From Macrosoma leucophasiata (lineage: Eukaryota > Arthropoda > Insecta > Lepidoptera > Hedylidae): a DNA stretch of 64,000 nt. Location of the stretch: assembly GCA_036365455.1 (NCBI GenBank), contig JAWQUS010000008.1:13437501-13501500 (forward strand), given 5' to 3'. Under the pieces are notes generated by a model. It had not been told where the DNA came from. It did no database searches and saw only the letters and a program-made list of their open reading frames with translations. Positions 53,871-64,000 of the stretch are shown one piece after another. Numbering within the stretch: position 1 is the first letter of the stretch; each line of letters begins with the position of its first letter. The position numbers were made by a program, and so were the translations under genes.

Positions 53871-55291
53871 AAGGTGCACACCAATGAAATCACAATGAAA
53901 GAAAACGTTATTATGATAATATATCGATATCAGGTACCATTTATTTTACTTAAATTACGATTTTAAATTTACACGTGCGAATAAATTGTAGTGTGTCTGT
54001 CTAACTTCGCAAATAAAACGTTCGCAACGAAAATTACATTAAGTATCATTTTTTCAACGTTAATTACAAACATTAATAATCGACATATAATAATATACCT
54101 ATTGAACTAGTAACTTAATGTGCGCAGTGTCTCCAAATTAGGTATGTAGGTAGTAATCGTTGGCTTTAGGGACCTACTATTAAGTCTGGATTATTGTGGC
54201 CTTAGCAAGTAGGTACGAGGCAGCTGCTGTGTAAATTGTTTCTCGAATCGTGCTAATGTGGTGCTAATAGTGCCGAAAATGTCCTCAGTACCTAATACAG
54301 AGGAAGAGTATACATATGTATAGTTATATATACAGTTTAAAAGTAACCTTCGGTAGAGCTGTGAGTGTACTTAAGTGTATTTCATTTAATTTAGAATATG
54401 CGTTTAGAATGACTATAAACACTACTAAATATGGAATAGTTTTACTACAGAACGTTGGGTGGATTACCTAGGAACATCTTCGGCAAATTGGTCGATTTGC
54501 TCTGTGTGGGTGTGTGTGTGTAACTGTTAATAATAACTTATCCGTGTTTTTCTAAAAGGTTTTTACTTTGTCACCTATTAAACTAGATGACATGTTTGCT
54601 TACATTTTTATAAATTGATTAATCTTCTTCTTATTTTTCCACATTTCTACCGAACTTGGTACTCTTTTCCGATATACAAGGCAATGAATGGTAGGCAAAG
54701 TACCTACTAGGCAATTTTGATTCTGATCATAATGAAAGATTTAGAAGATTTCGCTTTTTGGAAGACACGTTAATCATTACAGCTTTATTGTAGTGATAGT
54801 CTAGCCAAGTTATGAGAATAAGCCAACTAGGTATGTAACTGATATTCAAATATAAGGGCGGTTAAGAGCATAGAGGCGACCACTATCTTCATCTATCTAC
54901 CTATATTCTATACAATAAAGCATAATAACCCACTTTCTAAGTAAAAAGCAGTAGATATACCTAAATAAAGTATGAGAGGAGGATTGACAGCATTATACGT
55001 TTACAAGCTGATTATTGTTGATGTACGTATGTATAACATAAGGTATTAATAAAGTTCAGCGGCGAGTTGTTATACATAGAGTTACATATTTCAGTTCATC
55101 TGATTGCGGCTTGAGTGATAGGTGATGGTTAACCTGCAGTAACTGTTTATCGAACATATACCTACGAGTCGTCCCCTCCGTCATGGAATAATCTAACCTA
55201 CAATGCCATATTGCTTACCTTACCTATTAGGTACTTCTCGTGTTTAAATTTGTGACAGTGAAAAATGGGCACGTCATAAGTTACAATTCTA
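53871..55291. other. Unassigned AT-rich DNA, few repeats
   Basis: Contains a (GT)n patch near 54505-54520. No gene or interspersed repeat recognised; it would be intron or intergenic DNA if the promoter at 53740 is real. Confidence 0.4.
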
Positions 55292-55430
55292 TTCTGGTGG
55301 TAAAGTTCCAGTATCCAGTATGATTTTTTAAGAAGCACAACCACATTCCTAAACCATCTACCGCCAAATGGCAGTTTTCCGGTTACATGACAAAGTATGA
55401 CCGCGTTATAACTATTACAGAGGCTGGAGG
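55292..55430 (-). repeat. Interspersed family B fragment (minus)
   Basis: TTCTGGTGGTAAAGTTCCAG, ACCGCCAAATGGCAG, TTCCGGTTACATGAC and TAACTATTACAGAGGCTGG match family B in reverse. Confidence 0.55.
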
Positions 55431-55733
55431 CATATTCTCTGCTGGAGGTTAAACTATACTAAATAGAGCCGACCCCAGTCCGAAACTCGCTCTTGAGAAT
55501 GCTCGACATGGGACACAATTTCTAGTCTTGCTTTTTTTTTATCCGAGAGTTATTTGCACGGCTAGTGTAATGAGCAATGCATATCCCGTGCTGTCAGCAA
55601 TAAATATTATAATTTACTTGCACGTTATCTTTGTTTTCATATAGGTATGTTATGTTTCACATTTTTCCAACAAACACAAAACTATTTACACTACACCTTA
55701 CTGTTCTGTGCTTACGAACTTCTTGTCTTCTAA

Positions 55734-55918
55734 TCTTTATATATATAAATCTCGTGTCACAATGTTTGTCCTCAATGGACTCCTAAACCACTTAACCGAT
55801 TATAATAAAATTCGCACACCATGTGCAGTTCGATCCAACTTGAGAGATAGGATAGCTTACATTACGCTATGACTAATAGGAGCAGAGCAGCGCGGGCGAA
55901 GCCGGGGCGGGCCGCTAG
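55734..55918 (+). mobile_element. Short non-autonomous Helitron-like element
   Basis: Starts A|TCTTTATATATATAAATCTCG and ends CGGGCGAAGCCGGGGCGG, GCCG, CTAG|T at 55918. At 185 bp it is complete by Helitron criteria (TC 5' end, GC-rich hairpin, CTAG 3' end, A/T insertion site) and has no ORF. Confidence 0.7.
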
Positions 55919-55920
55919 TA

Positions 55921-56094
55921 TCATTATAAAAAGCTCGTGTCATTGTGTTTCGCACTCCTCCGAAATGGCTCGACTGATTTTTATGTTTTTTTTTTTCTGT
56001 AAGTAGAGGTATGAGAATAGGTCGTTAAGTATGTTTCACACCGCTCAGGCGATAAGGCGATACGATATTTGCGGTGACAGCTAGTAATAGTTTA
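55921..56094 (+). mobile_element. Second Helitron-like element, head to tail
   Basis: Starts A|TCATTATAAAAAGCTCGTG two bases after the previous element and ends GCGGTGACAG, CTAG|T at 56094. The shared CTCGTGTCA motif near the 5' end shows kinship with 55734-55918. The terminal hairpin is eroded. Confidence 0.65.
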
Positions 56095-56876
56095 ATATAT
56101 TTCCTAGTACCTTGTTAATAAATTCCGTAAGTCTAAGTTTGCGAATACGAGTCGGGCGGTGGAGTGACAAAATGAATCGTAGGTAGAGCGTGTTTCTCTG
56201 CGATGTACAAACTAGACAATAATGCCATTGTATCATTCAAACGCTTTCATTGCATTCATTACAGTCACCTGTGCACTTTTGATTTCGTACGAATCGTGCT
56301 GAAATCAACGTGGAACTTAATTTGAACCGTTAGAGAAGGCACATTCCACAAGCGTTTGAGCGCGCTACGATTTTTTTTTCGGCGAACTGCGGGTCTAGCA
56401 CAAAAACCCGTTCATTGAATGTGACTGACATCACTCTACGTTAGAATATTGTTTCAAACTTAGAATAACGTAAATAGCTTTTTAAATACAAAACAACTAC
56501 TTGAGTTTCTTTTTCTTTCTACACTCAAATTATAAACTTGGTCAAATATATATTAGGTACATAAGTAAGGACCTGTGTAATATATGATAAAGGTTCCGAG
56601 CTAAAACGTTTACTTCCCATAATTACTACATAGAATTTGTTAATCACTCAAAGGTTGTTTTATTGAATAGGTATTTGAATGTTATAATTATTTGAACACG
56701 AAAGGAGTCGTTCCAAAATGTATGGAGCTTGTACCCGCACCTTGTAGGTACACTATATTGAGAGAAGAACCCTAAAATAGGTACTTAATTTTCAGCTATT
56801 AAAATCGTTTAATATACTTTCAATTAACTGTCGTAAGCATAGGTATTTAAAAATAAGAATGCCATAGTTGCAATAT
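56095..56876. other. Unassigned AT-rich DNA
   Basis: Nothing recognised. Confidence 0.4.
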
Positions 56877-57049
56877 GGTGACATAATAATATTGTTGCCA
56901 TCCAAAATTAAATGTATATTTCCGACAAAAACAACGGTTTAAATTATTTTTTGAGTATTTTTCCATGATTAAAAGTATTTTTCTCTATATGTTGATATCA
57001 TCGATATCTCAACCTAGTTGTCGCTGGTTGATATAGTGTACAAGGTTCG
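56877..57049 (+). repeat. Interspersed repeat family C, copy 2
   Basis: Longer sister of 29403-29542, with an extra segment around 56985-57030 that includes GATATCATCGATATC. Ends in GATATAGTGTACAAGGTTCG like copy 1. Confidence 0.65.
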
Positions 57050-57540
57050 AAGATCCTTTCCAAAATATAGCTAAGTACGTCTATTGTATTTCATTATTTA
57101 TCGTTTCGAATTGTTTGTATTTTTCAAATAGCGATTTAAATTTTAGAAAAACAATAAAATTGTTCTCTTTTAAAATTTATTCGAATTGTGCCCAGTTACC
57201 TACTGAAAAGTGCCAAAACAGACTTAACTCGTGGAACAAGGCGTTATAGGTTAGGATCGCGCTGCAGAATTATTTCGTTCATCGAGATAATATGCTTGCT
57301 ACAAATATTTTTTATATATTTTTTACCCATATTTATGATCTAGAATATCATACATACGAGTAATAATATATCTACTAGGTTGTCTTTCAAAATATGGCCG
57401 CTTGTATTTTTAATTAATTTATTTTATCTTTAACAGCCAGCAACCGTTATTTGCGGCCAGATTTAATTAACTTTTAATAAAACTGTAAAAGTGTAAATTC
57501 TGTACATTAATAATATTGAAAAAATAAATACCAGGGGATG
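57050..57540. other. Unassigned AT-rich DNA
   Basis: Nothing recognised. Confidence 0.4.
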
Positions 57541-58150
57541 TTACTAGATCGATACCGAACCCAAATATGTGATTAGATTTTTTTTTGTCTGTCTGTCTGT
57601 TTGTTCAAGCATCACAGGAAAACTAAGGGTCCGATTACAATGAAACTTGGTATGATTATACTTTAACCTTTAACGCACAACACTGGGTACTTTTTATCCC
57701 GGAAAAATGTCTGTTTGTCTGTGTGTTTGCGTACGATAATTTCAGAAAGGCTTACTCGATTTGCGGTTTTCACTAATATATTGTAGTAAGTTTCACTTAA
57801 TATTTAGTGTTTGTTTCATGCGAATCGGTTAGGAAATAAAAAAGTAACGTCAATTTAAAAAATCGTATCGAATATTTTTAAGCTATTCTGTATCTTAGTT
57901 CTATCTTTTAGGGGGTTTCGTACCTAAAAGGTAAAAACGGACCCTACGGATTACTAATCCACCGCTGTCTGTCTGTCTTTCCGTCCGTCCGTCTGTCTGT
58001 CACCAAGCTGTATCTCATAAATAGTGATAGCTAGAAAGCTAACATATTCACAAATTATGTATTTCTGTTACCGCTATAAAGACTAAATTAATTACTAAAA
58101 ATAAGAAAATGTGTTCAAGGGGGCATACAATAAAGGTGTTTTTTTTTCTA
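57541..58150. repeat. Fragments of common repeats with GTCT microsatellites
   Basis: (GTCT)n runs at 57584-57600 and 57965-58002 adjoin text typical of abundant moth repeats: CCGATTACAATGAAACTTGG (57632), GGGGTTTCGTACC (57912) and GCTAGAAAGCTAACATATTC. The second part (57905-58130) resembles a relative of the repeat starting at 43015. Boundaries are approximate. Confidence 0.5.
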
Positions 58151-58499
58151 TATTTTTTGCTCGACAATAAGTGCAGCAAGTTGACGCTTAAAATTTTCAT
58201 ACAATATTTAGGCATTATGTTGTATAGGTATTACCTTCCATAATAAATCTATACATCTATACTCTATACAAATTACTGTATGTAGCTGAAGAATTCAGAA
58301 TTCAAATATTGACAGGAAATTCATAGGTAGCCCTTGATGGTAGTATTAAAGACAAATGTGTATACTATGAGGTGTAACACGGCCGCACGGACCCTAACCT
58401 GCCGACATGTCCGTTCTGAATTGTTGGCCGAAACGGTTTCTTGATGGTTTCTTGAAACCGTGAATCATAACGCGCCATCGATTTTAATGGCGAACGCTT

Positions 58500-58562
58500 A
58501 GGTACCTATAATAGGCAGGTACCTATAATAGGCAGGTACCTATAATAGGCAGGTACCTATAT
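58500..58562. repeat. 17-bp tandem repeat (about 3.7 units)
   Basis: Unit GGCAGGTACCTATAATA, repeated almost perfectly. It has arisen by local amplification of the TAGGTACCTA string that is scattered over the whole window. Confidence 0.9.
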
Positions 58563-58779
58563 AGTGAACTTGAGACTTGTAGATTACTGGAAAGATGATC
58601 TTGAAAGCTTAGATGGGTAACATTAATGGTATAATGTGATAAAATATGTATGTATTCAAGGGCCTTTCTGTCTAGATCGAAGGTGACTATTGCGTGAATC
58701 TAATAATATAGGTACTTGTGTGTATCTTTACACAGATAAATGTTTCGGTCGCTATCGACAAGACACCTGTCGAAGGAGC

Positions 58780-59414
58780 GCGCGGTTATACGTATGTATG
58801 TAAAAGCGGACTAACGCGATGCAGGTCGCGTAGCGGTTGCGGGAGTGCCGCGGATGTGGTGCGGGTGTGGGCGGGAAGGCAAGAACGCGGCTCTGCTGTT
58901 GCGGTACCGTGAGAGTGGCGCGGGCCACAGCCGCCGCAGGCCCAGCAGCGGTAGTACGGCAGCGGGTGGCGGTTGCGAGTGCGGGTGCGGGCGCGGGCGC
59001 GGGCGAGGGCGCGCGGTCGATGAGCCCGGCGCGGTGCGGCACCGGCCGGCGGCAGCCTAGAGGGCAGCACGGAGCGCCGCGCGGCGCCCGGGGGCCGGTG
59101 GCAGGGGGCCGGGGAGCCGCCCCCACGACCGTGCCGGCGCCCCCTCTGCTTGCGCACTCCGAAGAACCGCGCCGCGCGCTCACTAATGCGTCATATCGGC
59201 GGCCGGGCTGACGCGTGTCCCGTCGCCGCAGCGCGGTGCGCGCCATGTGAATTTTGGTGTTGTCTTAACTGGATCGGAGACTCGGCGGTGCAACGGCCTA
59301 GCCTGGTCGGCCCTTTCATCTTCATTGACAGTGACTTTGGTGCTTGTGAGCCAAGAAATGTTGGAGTGGTGCACGAGGCGGACACACGTGTTGGCCGTTT
59401 CTTCCTGAAAGCGA
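58780..59414 (+). promoter_or_regulatory. CpG-rich block with candidate untranslated exon
   Basis: This is the GC-richest non-LINE block in the window (GCGGGCGCGGGCGCGGGCGA near 58990; CCGCGCGGCGCCCGGGGGCC near 59080). It grades into ordinary-composition sequence from 59240. A consensus donor, GCGA|GTAAGT, lies at 59414/59415, and CGTCGCCGCAG at 59219-59229 could be an acceptor. The region could therefore be a first exon running to 59414 or an internal exon 59230-59414. One frame is open through the latter (CEFWCCLNWIGDSAVQRPSL, then VGPFIFIDSDFGACEPRNVG), but no motif is recognised. Long ORFs on both strands of the GC-rich part are compositional. Best reading: promoter and 5' leader of an unseen plus-strand host gene. 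Confidence 0.35.
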
Positions 59415-59960
59415 GTAAGTTTTCAGTTGGCTTATTTTAAAGTGTGACTCGCCGCCTAGCCGCCGACATCCGTGCGTCGAGCCGGTACGCGTGCGCGTTA
59501 TTTTAGCAGCGTGCGGTGCGGCGGCCGGTTAGCGGAGGCGCGCGGCGCCGGCCGCCCGGAATGCGGCCTCCGCCCCGCCGCGTTTGCCGGGCGGCGCGGC
59601 GCCGAACGCGCCGCGCGTAGCGTAATAAATAAAGGCGGGGCACCGCTGCGTGCGCGCGCACCCTCCCGCACCTTCCCGCGCCCTCCTCGCCTTCGGGTCA
59701 TTGACACGCGCTCGGCCGTCACCGCCACCGTCGCTGCGGCTGCCGCCGACACCGTGCCATCCGAAGACAACAAATTCTCGGAAACGGCATCGCGCTCTTG
59801 GCCCCGGAGCCGTACCAGCGCGGCGACCCTCAACGCTTCCAATGTCAATGCCGTCAGATATGCGATGCGAACCGACGCGACGAGGCCGCCCATTCCCTTC
59901 GGTTGTAACGTGTGAGCGAAGCAATGTCTCGCCAGGCCGCCGCCTTGTGTATGATTCGAC
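59415..59960. promoter_or_regulatory. CpG-rich block continuing
   Basis: CGCGGCGCCGGCCGCCCGGA (~59540) and GGGCGGCGCGGCGCCGAACG (~59590) are surrounded by dense CpG up to ~59900. GC strand composition changes around 59640, with C-rich CCCTCCCGCACCTTCCCGCG. There is no TATA box or recognisable coding exon; overlapping ORFs on both strands are not credible. It could be intronic regulatory DNA downstream of the donor at 59415. Confidence 0.3.
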
Positions 59961-60591
59961 CGGTTAGGGTAATGACCTCGACTGCCAAACCTGGCTGCAT
60001 TTTAGAAACCTCGTCTTACTGAACTTCGTTTTCGCAATTCGCAATCGATCATTTTGTGAAGAGTTGTAGATGCCTAGCTAAAAATAGCCAACTAGTTACC
60101 TAAATACCTTTTTTTCGACCTACGACCATACTTCACAAATTATGAATAAAAGTAGGTACATCAAGGCGATAACTTGGTTTATCAACAAAGCTGAAACACA
60201 CTCAAATTACAACTCCATTGATTTGTTTACTATCTTATATCGTAGATCGTATACCGATGATTGAAAGTAGATATAGTATCTACTAGTCTTGTTTAGTGTC
60301 GTTTGATAACTGCTTATAGTACTTACCTATTAGGTATGTTGTGATCAATTAATTTATCACATCAGACTCCCGTGTTTCTCTATGTAGGAGTGGATAGATG
60401 GGTAGGTATACCTATATAATCAACAATAAGTGTAACAATCTAAGGACCAATAAAACTAAACACTTTAGACATAGCTAGTATTATTGTTGGCTCATGAGCA
60501 TATGTATTCGATCTGGTAGATTCCGTTATATTTTATAATACAGCGTTGGTTGTTTCGTAAAACGCTAAAAATAAGCGTGAACTTCCCGGTT
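59961..60591. other. Unassigned AT-rich DNA
   Basis: Nothing recognised. Confidence 0.4.
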
Positions 60592-60990
60592 GAATGGCGT
60601 GGTCGCTGCACGGAGCGGGGCGCGCCAGGCAGCCATTGCCCTCGCCCGGTTTGTTTACAACATGGAAACGGGGAGCGACACACGCGTAAATGCACCCTGT
60701 TGTGCGAGATTTAGGGTGCACAATCGCATCGGCCCTAGACCGGAGCGTAGCCTGCGCTCGCGCCATCTGCGCGCGCATTATTAAAATAAACTGCCACAGT
60801 CAGATAGTTAATACAAAAAGGGGCGTCGCGTCGGTCGCCAGGTGCGAGGCGACCCTCGGTTGCCGTGAAGGTGCGTCTAGTGTTAGGCTTAGGTCAGTTA
60901 TAGACAGTAGATGGCGGGCGAAGACCCCGCGGCCTCGTGCCAATGACCAAGCCGCCGGCGCCGCCTCGTCGGGCCTCTCTAACGAGCGGA
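60592..60990. promoter_or_regulatory. CpG-rich block
   Basis: Two GC-rich pieces (60592-60780 and 60820-60990) are separated by AT-rich DNA. TGCACCCT and AGGGTGCA form an 8-bp inverted pair at 60690-60719. No promoter element or protein motif can be named. Confidence 0.25.
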
Positions 60991-62000
60991 TTCACTTGTA
61001 AATAACGTTATATAAACAGCAGCCCATACACTAAGTACATTACATGGTACCGTTATAGTCTTCACATTGTTAGTCCAAAAACTTTAAGGATTACGTAGGT
61101 ACCTACACCATACAATAATAGAATAAATACGTACTGTATAACGTCGAAGTTAATTAATTAACATGGATATAATCGCCGACCGACGACCCATGACTCGTAT
61201 CGTAATTGGCGTGAGAGATAGGTACAAAGAATAATATTCCTGTATGAACTTATCATAAAAAATTGACGTTACTTTTCTAATGGACTACCTATTTTTGTAA
61301 AAGTTCATTCTTTAGTCAGAGTCCAAAAGCATAATTCATACCTAATTAATGTTTCGAACACAATAGAAACAAATGTAATCTAACGTTTCTATCTTTGTAT
61401 TTATAACTTTGTGAATGTACCGCTAGCGACGTACTATACATACGAGTATATGATGGCTACAACGTAAGAGAGTATGACTTATGAATGAATGAATTGACTA
61501 GTATTTCAAATTGATAACAAACGTAGTAGTGACCGCCGTGCACTTGATGACGGTCGTCCACACTATAACTGTTGCGCAGTCCCTAGATATGCAACAGCTG
61601 ACAACAGCCTTGTATCTCAGTTGTATAGGTAATTAATTGAGAGTTTAGATAATGAAACTATGCTTAGATAATAACACTCTTACTAGCTGATTTATCTAAT
61701 TATAAGGCAATATAGAATGATAAGTATTTGTGAATCTACCTTACTACCTACCTATAACATTTTAATCGGGTTATATCTACCCAAGTTAAAAGTGGTGTTA
61801 GCTAGTTAGTGAGCTTACTTTTTTATTAATCATCACTAAGAAATTGCCAAAATTTAAATCCAATTTTCTTCTAATTTGAAACTGTACCACCTACAATATG
61901 ACTACGAGAATTTGTTGCAAGAAAGGAGAGTTAATTTTATTATCTAGTTTGAAAAATGTTTAGTATAATTTACTATCTTTATAAAGGCGAAGCTTAAAAT
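60991..62000. other. Unassigned AT-rich DNA without recognised repeats
   Basis: Nothing recognised. Low repeat density here fits a functional non-coding neighbourhood, but that is weak evidence. Confidence 0.4.
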
Positions 62001-62035
62001 AATATGCGAAGGCGATGGTTTCGCCTTCGCATATT
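62001..62035. repeat. Perfect 15-bp hairpin
   Basis: AATATGCGAAGGCGA at 62001-62015 and its exact complement at 62021-62035 surround the loop TGGTT. Too short for a microRNA precursor as such. GC-richer than its flanks. Function unknown. Confidence 0.8.
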
Positions 62036-62744
62036 TCTAAGATTATTATAACGGAATAACCTATAAAATAAGCGTAAAAAAACGATAACGTTGTAAGTGA
62101 TAACTTATTTATTCCTAGGAACGTGAGTTATCTTTTGAAACTTTGATTTAATGGAATCGAGCGTAGTTATAAGCGCAGCCTATTTGAATGATAGAAAATT
62201 GGCAATCGGTAAAGTTGATATTAATCATCACCGTTGTTATAGTTTACTTTTTTTTAATTTCGTGTGGTTGCCAAAATCTTAATCCTATACTACCTTAATC
62301 ATCGAATGGTTAGGTACTATGTACAGGCTATATTCATGGCACCTATAAACTAGATAATGGGTGCTTCAACAAGTTGCGGTGTGTTGTATTGCGGAGCTGG
62401 TTATGCGCGCGCATTCACCAAGAGAGAAACACTAGTAGTCGGCTATCTCTTTCGTTCAGTGTGGAACGTGAACACTTTGCCGTGATTAATCATAGGACTC
62501 CTATGAGTGGAATGCCGCGTATAGTATCGTACAAGCATGCTTTCATTCTGCTTTCATTACGATACGACACATCGATTCGGGTGGGCTCGGCCGCGTTCAG
62601 GATAATTTGGTTTTACTCAAGAAAATGTAATGTTTATAGGTAGATTATTCTTGTAGAATTAAAAAACGATATTTTCTTGTGAGTTTCTCGGTACTGGTTG
62701 CTCATGAGTAATGCATGTGTGTATTATAATTTACGGTCGGATAA
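62036..62744. other. Unassigned DNA with an initiator-like site
   Basis: CGTTCAGTGTGG at 62454-62465 matches the arthropod initiator TCAGT in a mildly GC-rich leader (62370-62610), without a TATA box. An 89-codon ORF spans it but has no motif. Promoter status is possible but unsupported. Confidence 0.25.
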
Positions 62745-62900
62745 TGTGGATGCTGGATGCAGACTGCAGGCCTCGCGCGAACTGGAGTGCGACGAGCCGC
62801 CGGCGCGTCGCCACCGCGTCGCTGTCGCACCGCTGCGCCCCCGCGCTTGTCACGCGACGCCTAGTGCCCGCTGCGCCCGCGCGCGCTACTTATGTGAAAG
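62745..62900. promoter_or_regulatory. CpG-rich block
   Basis: CCGCCGGCGCGTCGCCACCG (~62796) and CGCCCGCGCGCGCTACTTAT (~62874) lie in otherwise AT-rich DNA. It is the last of the CpG-rich blocks of the 53-63 kb interval. No coding motif. Confidence 0.25.
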
Positions 62901-63599
62901 CACGTTTTCCTTTGAATTTCTTACACCACAATATCGATATTGAAAATTGGGACCCATAGGAACTCACCCACTAAAGTATTAAACACAACAAAAATGATAA
63001 TATGACAAAATTAATAATAGGTAGGTACCTAATAACGACTAACTCCATTCAAATCTCGGAAATACCGTTTTACCGGGCTTAATCTTTATACAGTACCGAA
63101 AATACCTACTGGTTTTGCTTAAATTGTTAAAATTTGGAATACAAAGGTTGGAGTAAATGTAGGTGTCGGATAAAATCAAGCCACATGGGAGCTGTCATCG
63201 ATGACGTTTAACAAAGCAATAATCAGATGGTGGAATGACCATTTCCTCTGGTAGATCTACAAAAAAAAAACGTCCGCGATGACATAGGTACCTATATCTA
63301 CAATAGCCTAGATATTTTTCAAAAATTGGTGACTTGCAATGCGTTAGGTAATTGGAAATATTGGAATGCTATTTACCTAGACCAATACAGTAGGTATTAT
63401 TAATCCTCGAATAAAAAAAAATCATAGTTTTAGTTTTATGAAATGCTTTCATACAAATTATTCTTTTATATTAAACCATATTCAGTACCTACCTACCTAA
63501 TTCAGTCTTAAAAGCTGTCGCCAAAATAAACCCAACGCGCGTGTGAATTAACACAAAATGTAGGTATAATAGGGATCCGAACGATTTTAGTTTTTTAAT
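62901..63599. other. Unassigned AT-rich DNA
   Basis: Nothing recognised; many TAGGTACCTA strings. Confidence 0.4.
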
Positions 63600-63652
63600 T
63601 AATTTTGCAGCTTGAACGTTTTTGTATGGCAGAACCGACGTTTGTCGGGTCA
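63600..63652 (+). repeat. Repeat end related to the GCTGACCCGGCAAAC family
   Basis: TTTTTGTATGGCAGAACCGACG followed by TTTGTCGGGTCAGTTAG|T resembles the complement of the ends at 42376 and 53065 (TTTGCCGGGTCAGCTAG|T), with TTAG instead of CTAG. Probably the eroded 3' end of the same Helitron-like family. Confidence 0.45.
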
Positions 63653-64000
63653 GTTAGTAAATATAATAATTGATACAATCGTAAGAGCTGATCATGATTA
63701 GTTTTGAGTCACGTAACGTAAACGTAACGTTTTCTGTTTTCAAAATACAGGTAGGTAAGTAAAATTAAAATATAAGCACCGTATCGATCATAATTGGATA
63801 AGTAAGTGAAATCAATAGATAATAATTCCGATAAATATACAAATCAGTACTTCAAATTAATCTTAATAAGCAAATAGGTACGTAGGCTAACAATAAATCT
63901 GCAGATGTTGATTAAATTAGTACGAAATCACCCTAACGATCCATTTTGGACACATTTATCGTGCTGCCTTTGATAATTTGTTCATTCTGCTATGAATAAC
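63653..64000. other. Unassigned AT-rich DNA
   Basis: Nothing recognised up to the window end. Confidence 0.4.

Noticed and set aside
58752..59967. Many overlapping ORFs of 100-164 codons on both strands
   Set aside because: GC-rich DNA has few stop codons. The products are low-complexity Arg/Ala/Pro/Gly and show no domain.
62001..62035. microRNA precursor
   Set aside because: The arms are only 15 bp, too short for a typical ~22-base duplex, and no extended lower stem is seen.

Overview
The window looks like nuclear DNA from a moth or butterfly (Lepidoptera). It is AT-rich and saturated with TAGGTA and palindromic TAGGTACCTA strings. It also carries Helitron-like ends of the form TC...CTAG|T, tRNA-derived SINEs with near-perfect A and B boxes, CR1-like and Jockey-clade LINEs and a mariner. 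These combinations are typical of lepidopteran genomes; I cannot name the species. I found no host protein-coding gene I can recognise. Every confidently coding stretch belongs to a transposable element, and all of those are broken.

Layout. 0-15 kb: mostly unassigned AT-rich DNA with scattered repeats. These are a CR1-like LINE tail (1.5-2.0 kb), a palindromic MITE (2.4 kb), copies of an interspersed family called B here, a CpG-rich block (3.2-3.6 kb), a TATCGAT cluster (5.65 kb), a Helitron with a SINE nested in it (8.1-8.5 kb) and a GC-rich retroposon called A (12.8-13.5 kb). 15-33 kb: two kinds of tRNA-like SINE, one with 12-bp and one with 15-bp target-site duplications (TSDs). Also a glycine-codon minisatellite, a second CpG-rich block (20.3-20.7 kb), a short LINE tail with a 12-bp TSD (22.0 kb), a degenerate tandem repeat (28.9-29.2 kb) and a second copy of the palindromic MITE (31.5 kb). 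33-41 kb: a defective mariner inserted inside a family B copy, then a decayed Helitron helicase ending at a Helitron-type terminus.

43.2-49.2 kb holds the largest element, an essentially full-length Jockey-clade non-LTR retrotransposon on the minus strand. It has an 11-12-bp TSD, a T tract (its poly(A) tail), a gag-like ORF1 with three zinc knuckles, an endonuclease/reverse transcriptase ORF2, and tandem hairpin-bearing repeats in the 5' untranslated region. Both ORFs carry frameshifts, and the endonuclease lacks an internal block. A truncated second copy follows at 50.6-51.4 kb, and a 3' UTR scrap of the family lies at 11.7 kb. After it come a possible solo LTR or TATA promoter (51.5-51.9 kb) and a complete 0.66-kb family A insertion with a 10-bp TSD (52.3-53.0 kb).

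53-64 kb has fewer recognisable repeats and several CpG-rich blocks (53.75, 58.8-59.9, 60.6-61.0 and 62.75-62.9 kb). One block ends at a consensus splice donor (59415). This is the part of the window most likely to be regulatory DNA or untranslated first exons of a host gene whose coding exons lie outside.

The elements interact as layers of insertion: SINE inside Helitron, mariner inside family B, and two Helitron-like units head to tail. The small non-autonomous families (SINEs, A, palindromic MITE, Helitron scraps) must depend on enzymes of autonomous relatives, most of which are not intact here.
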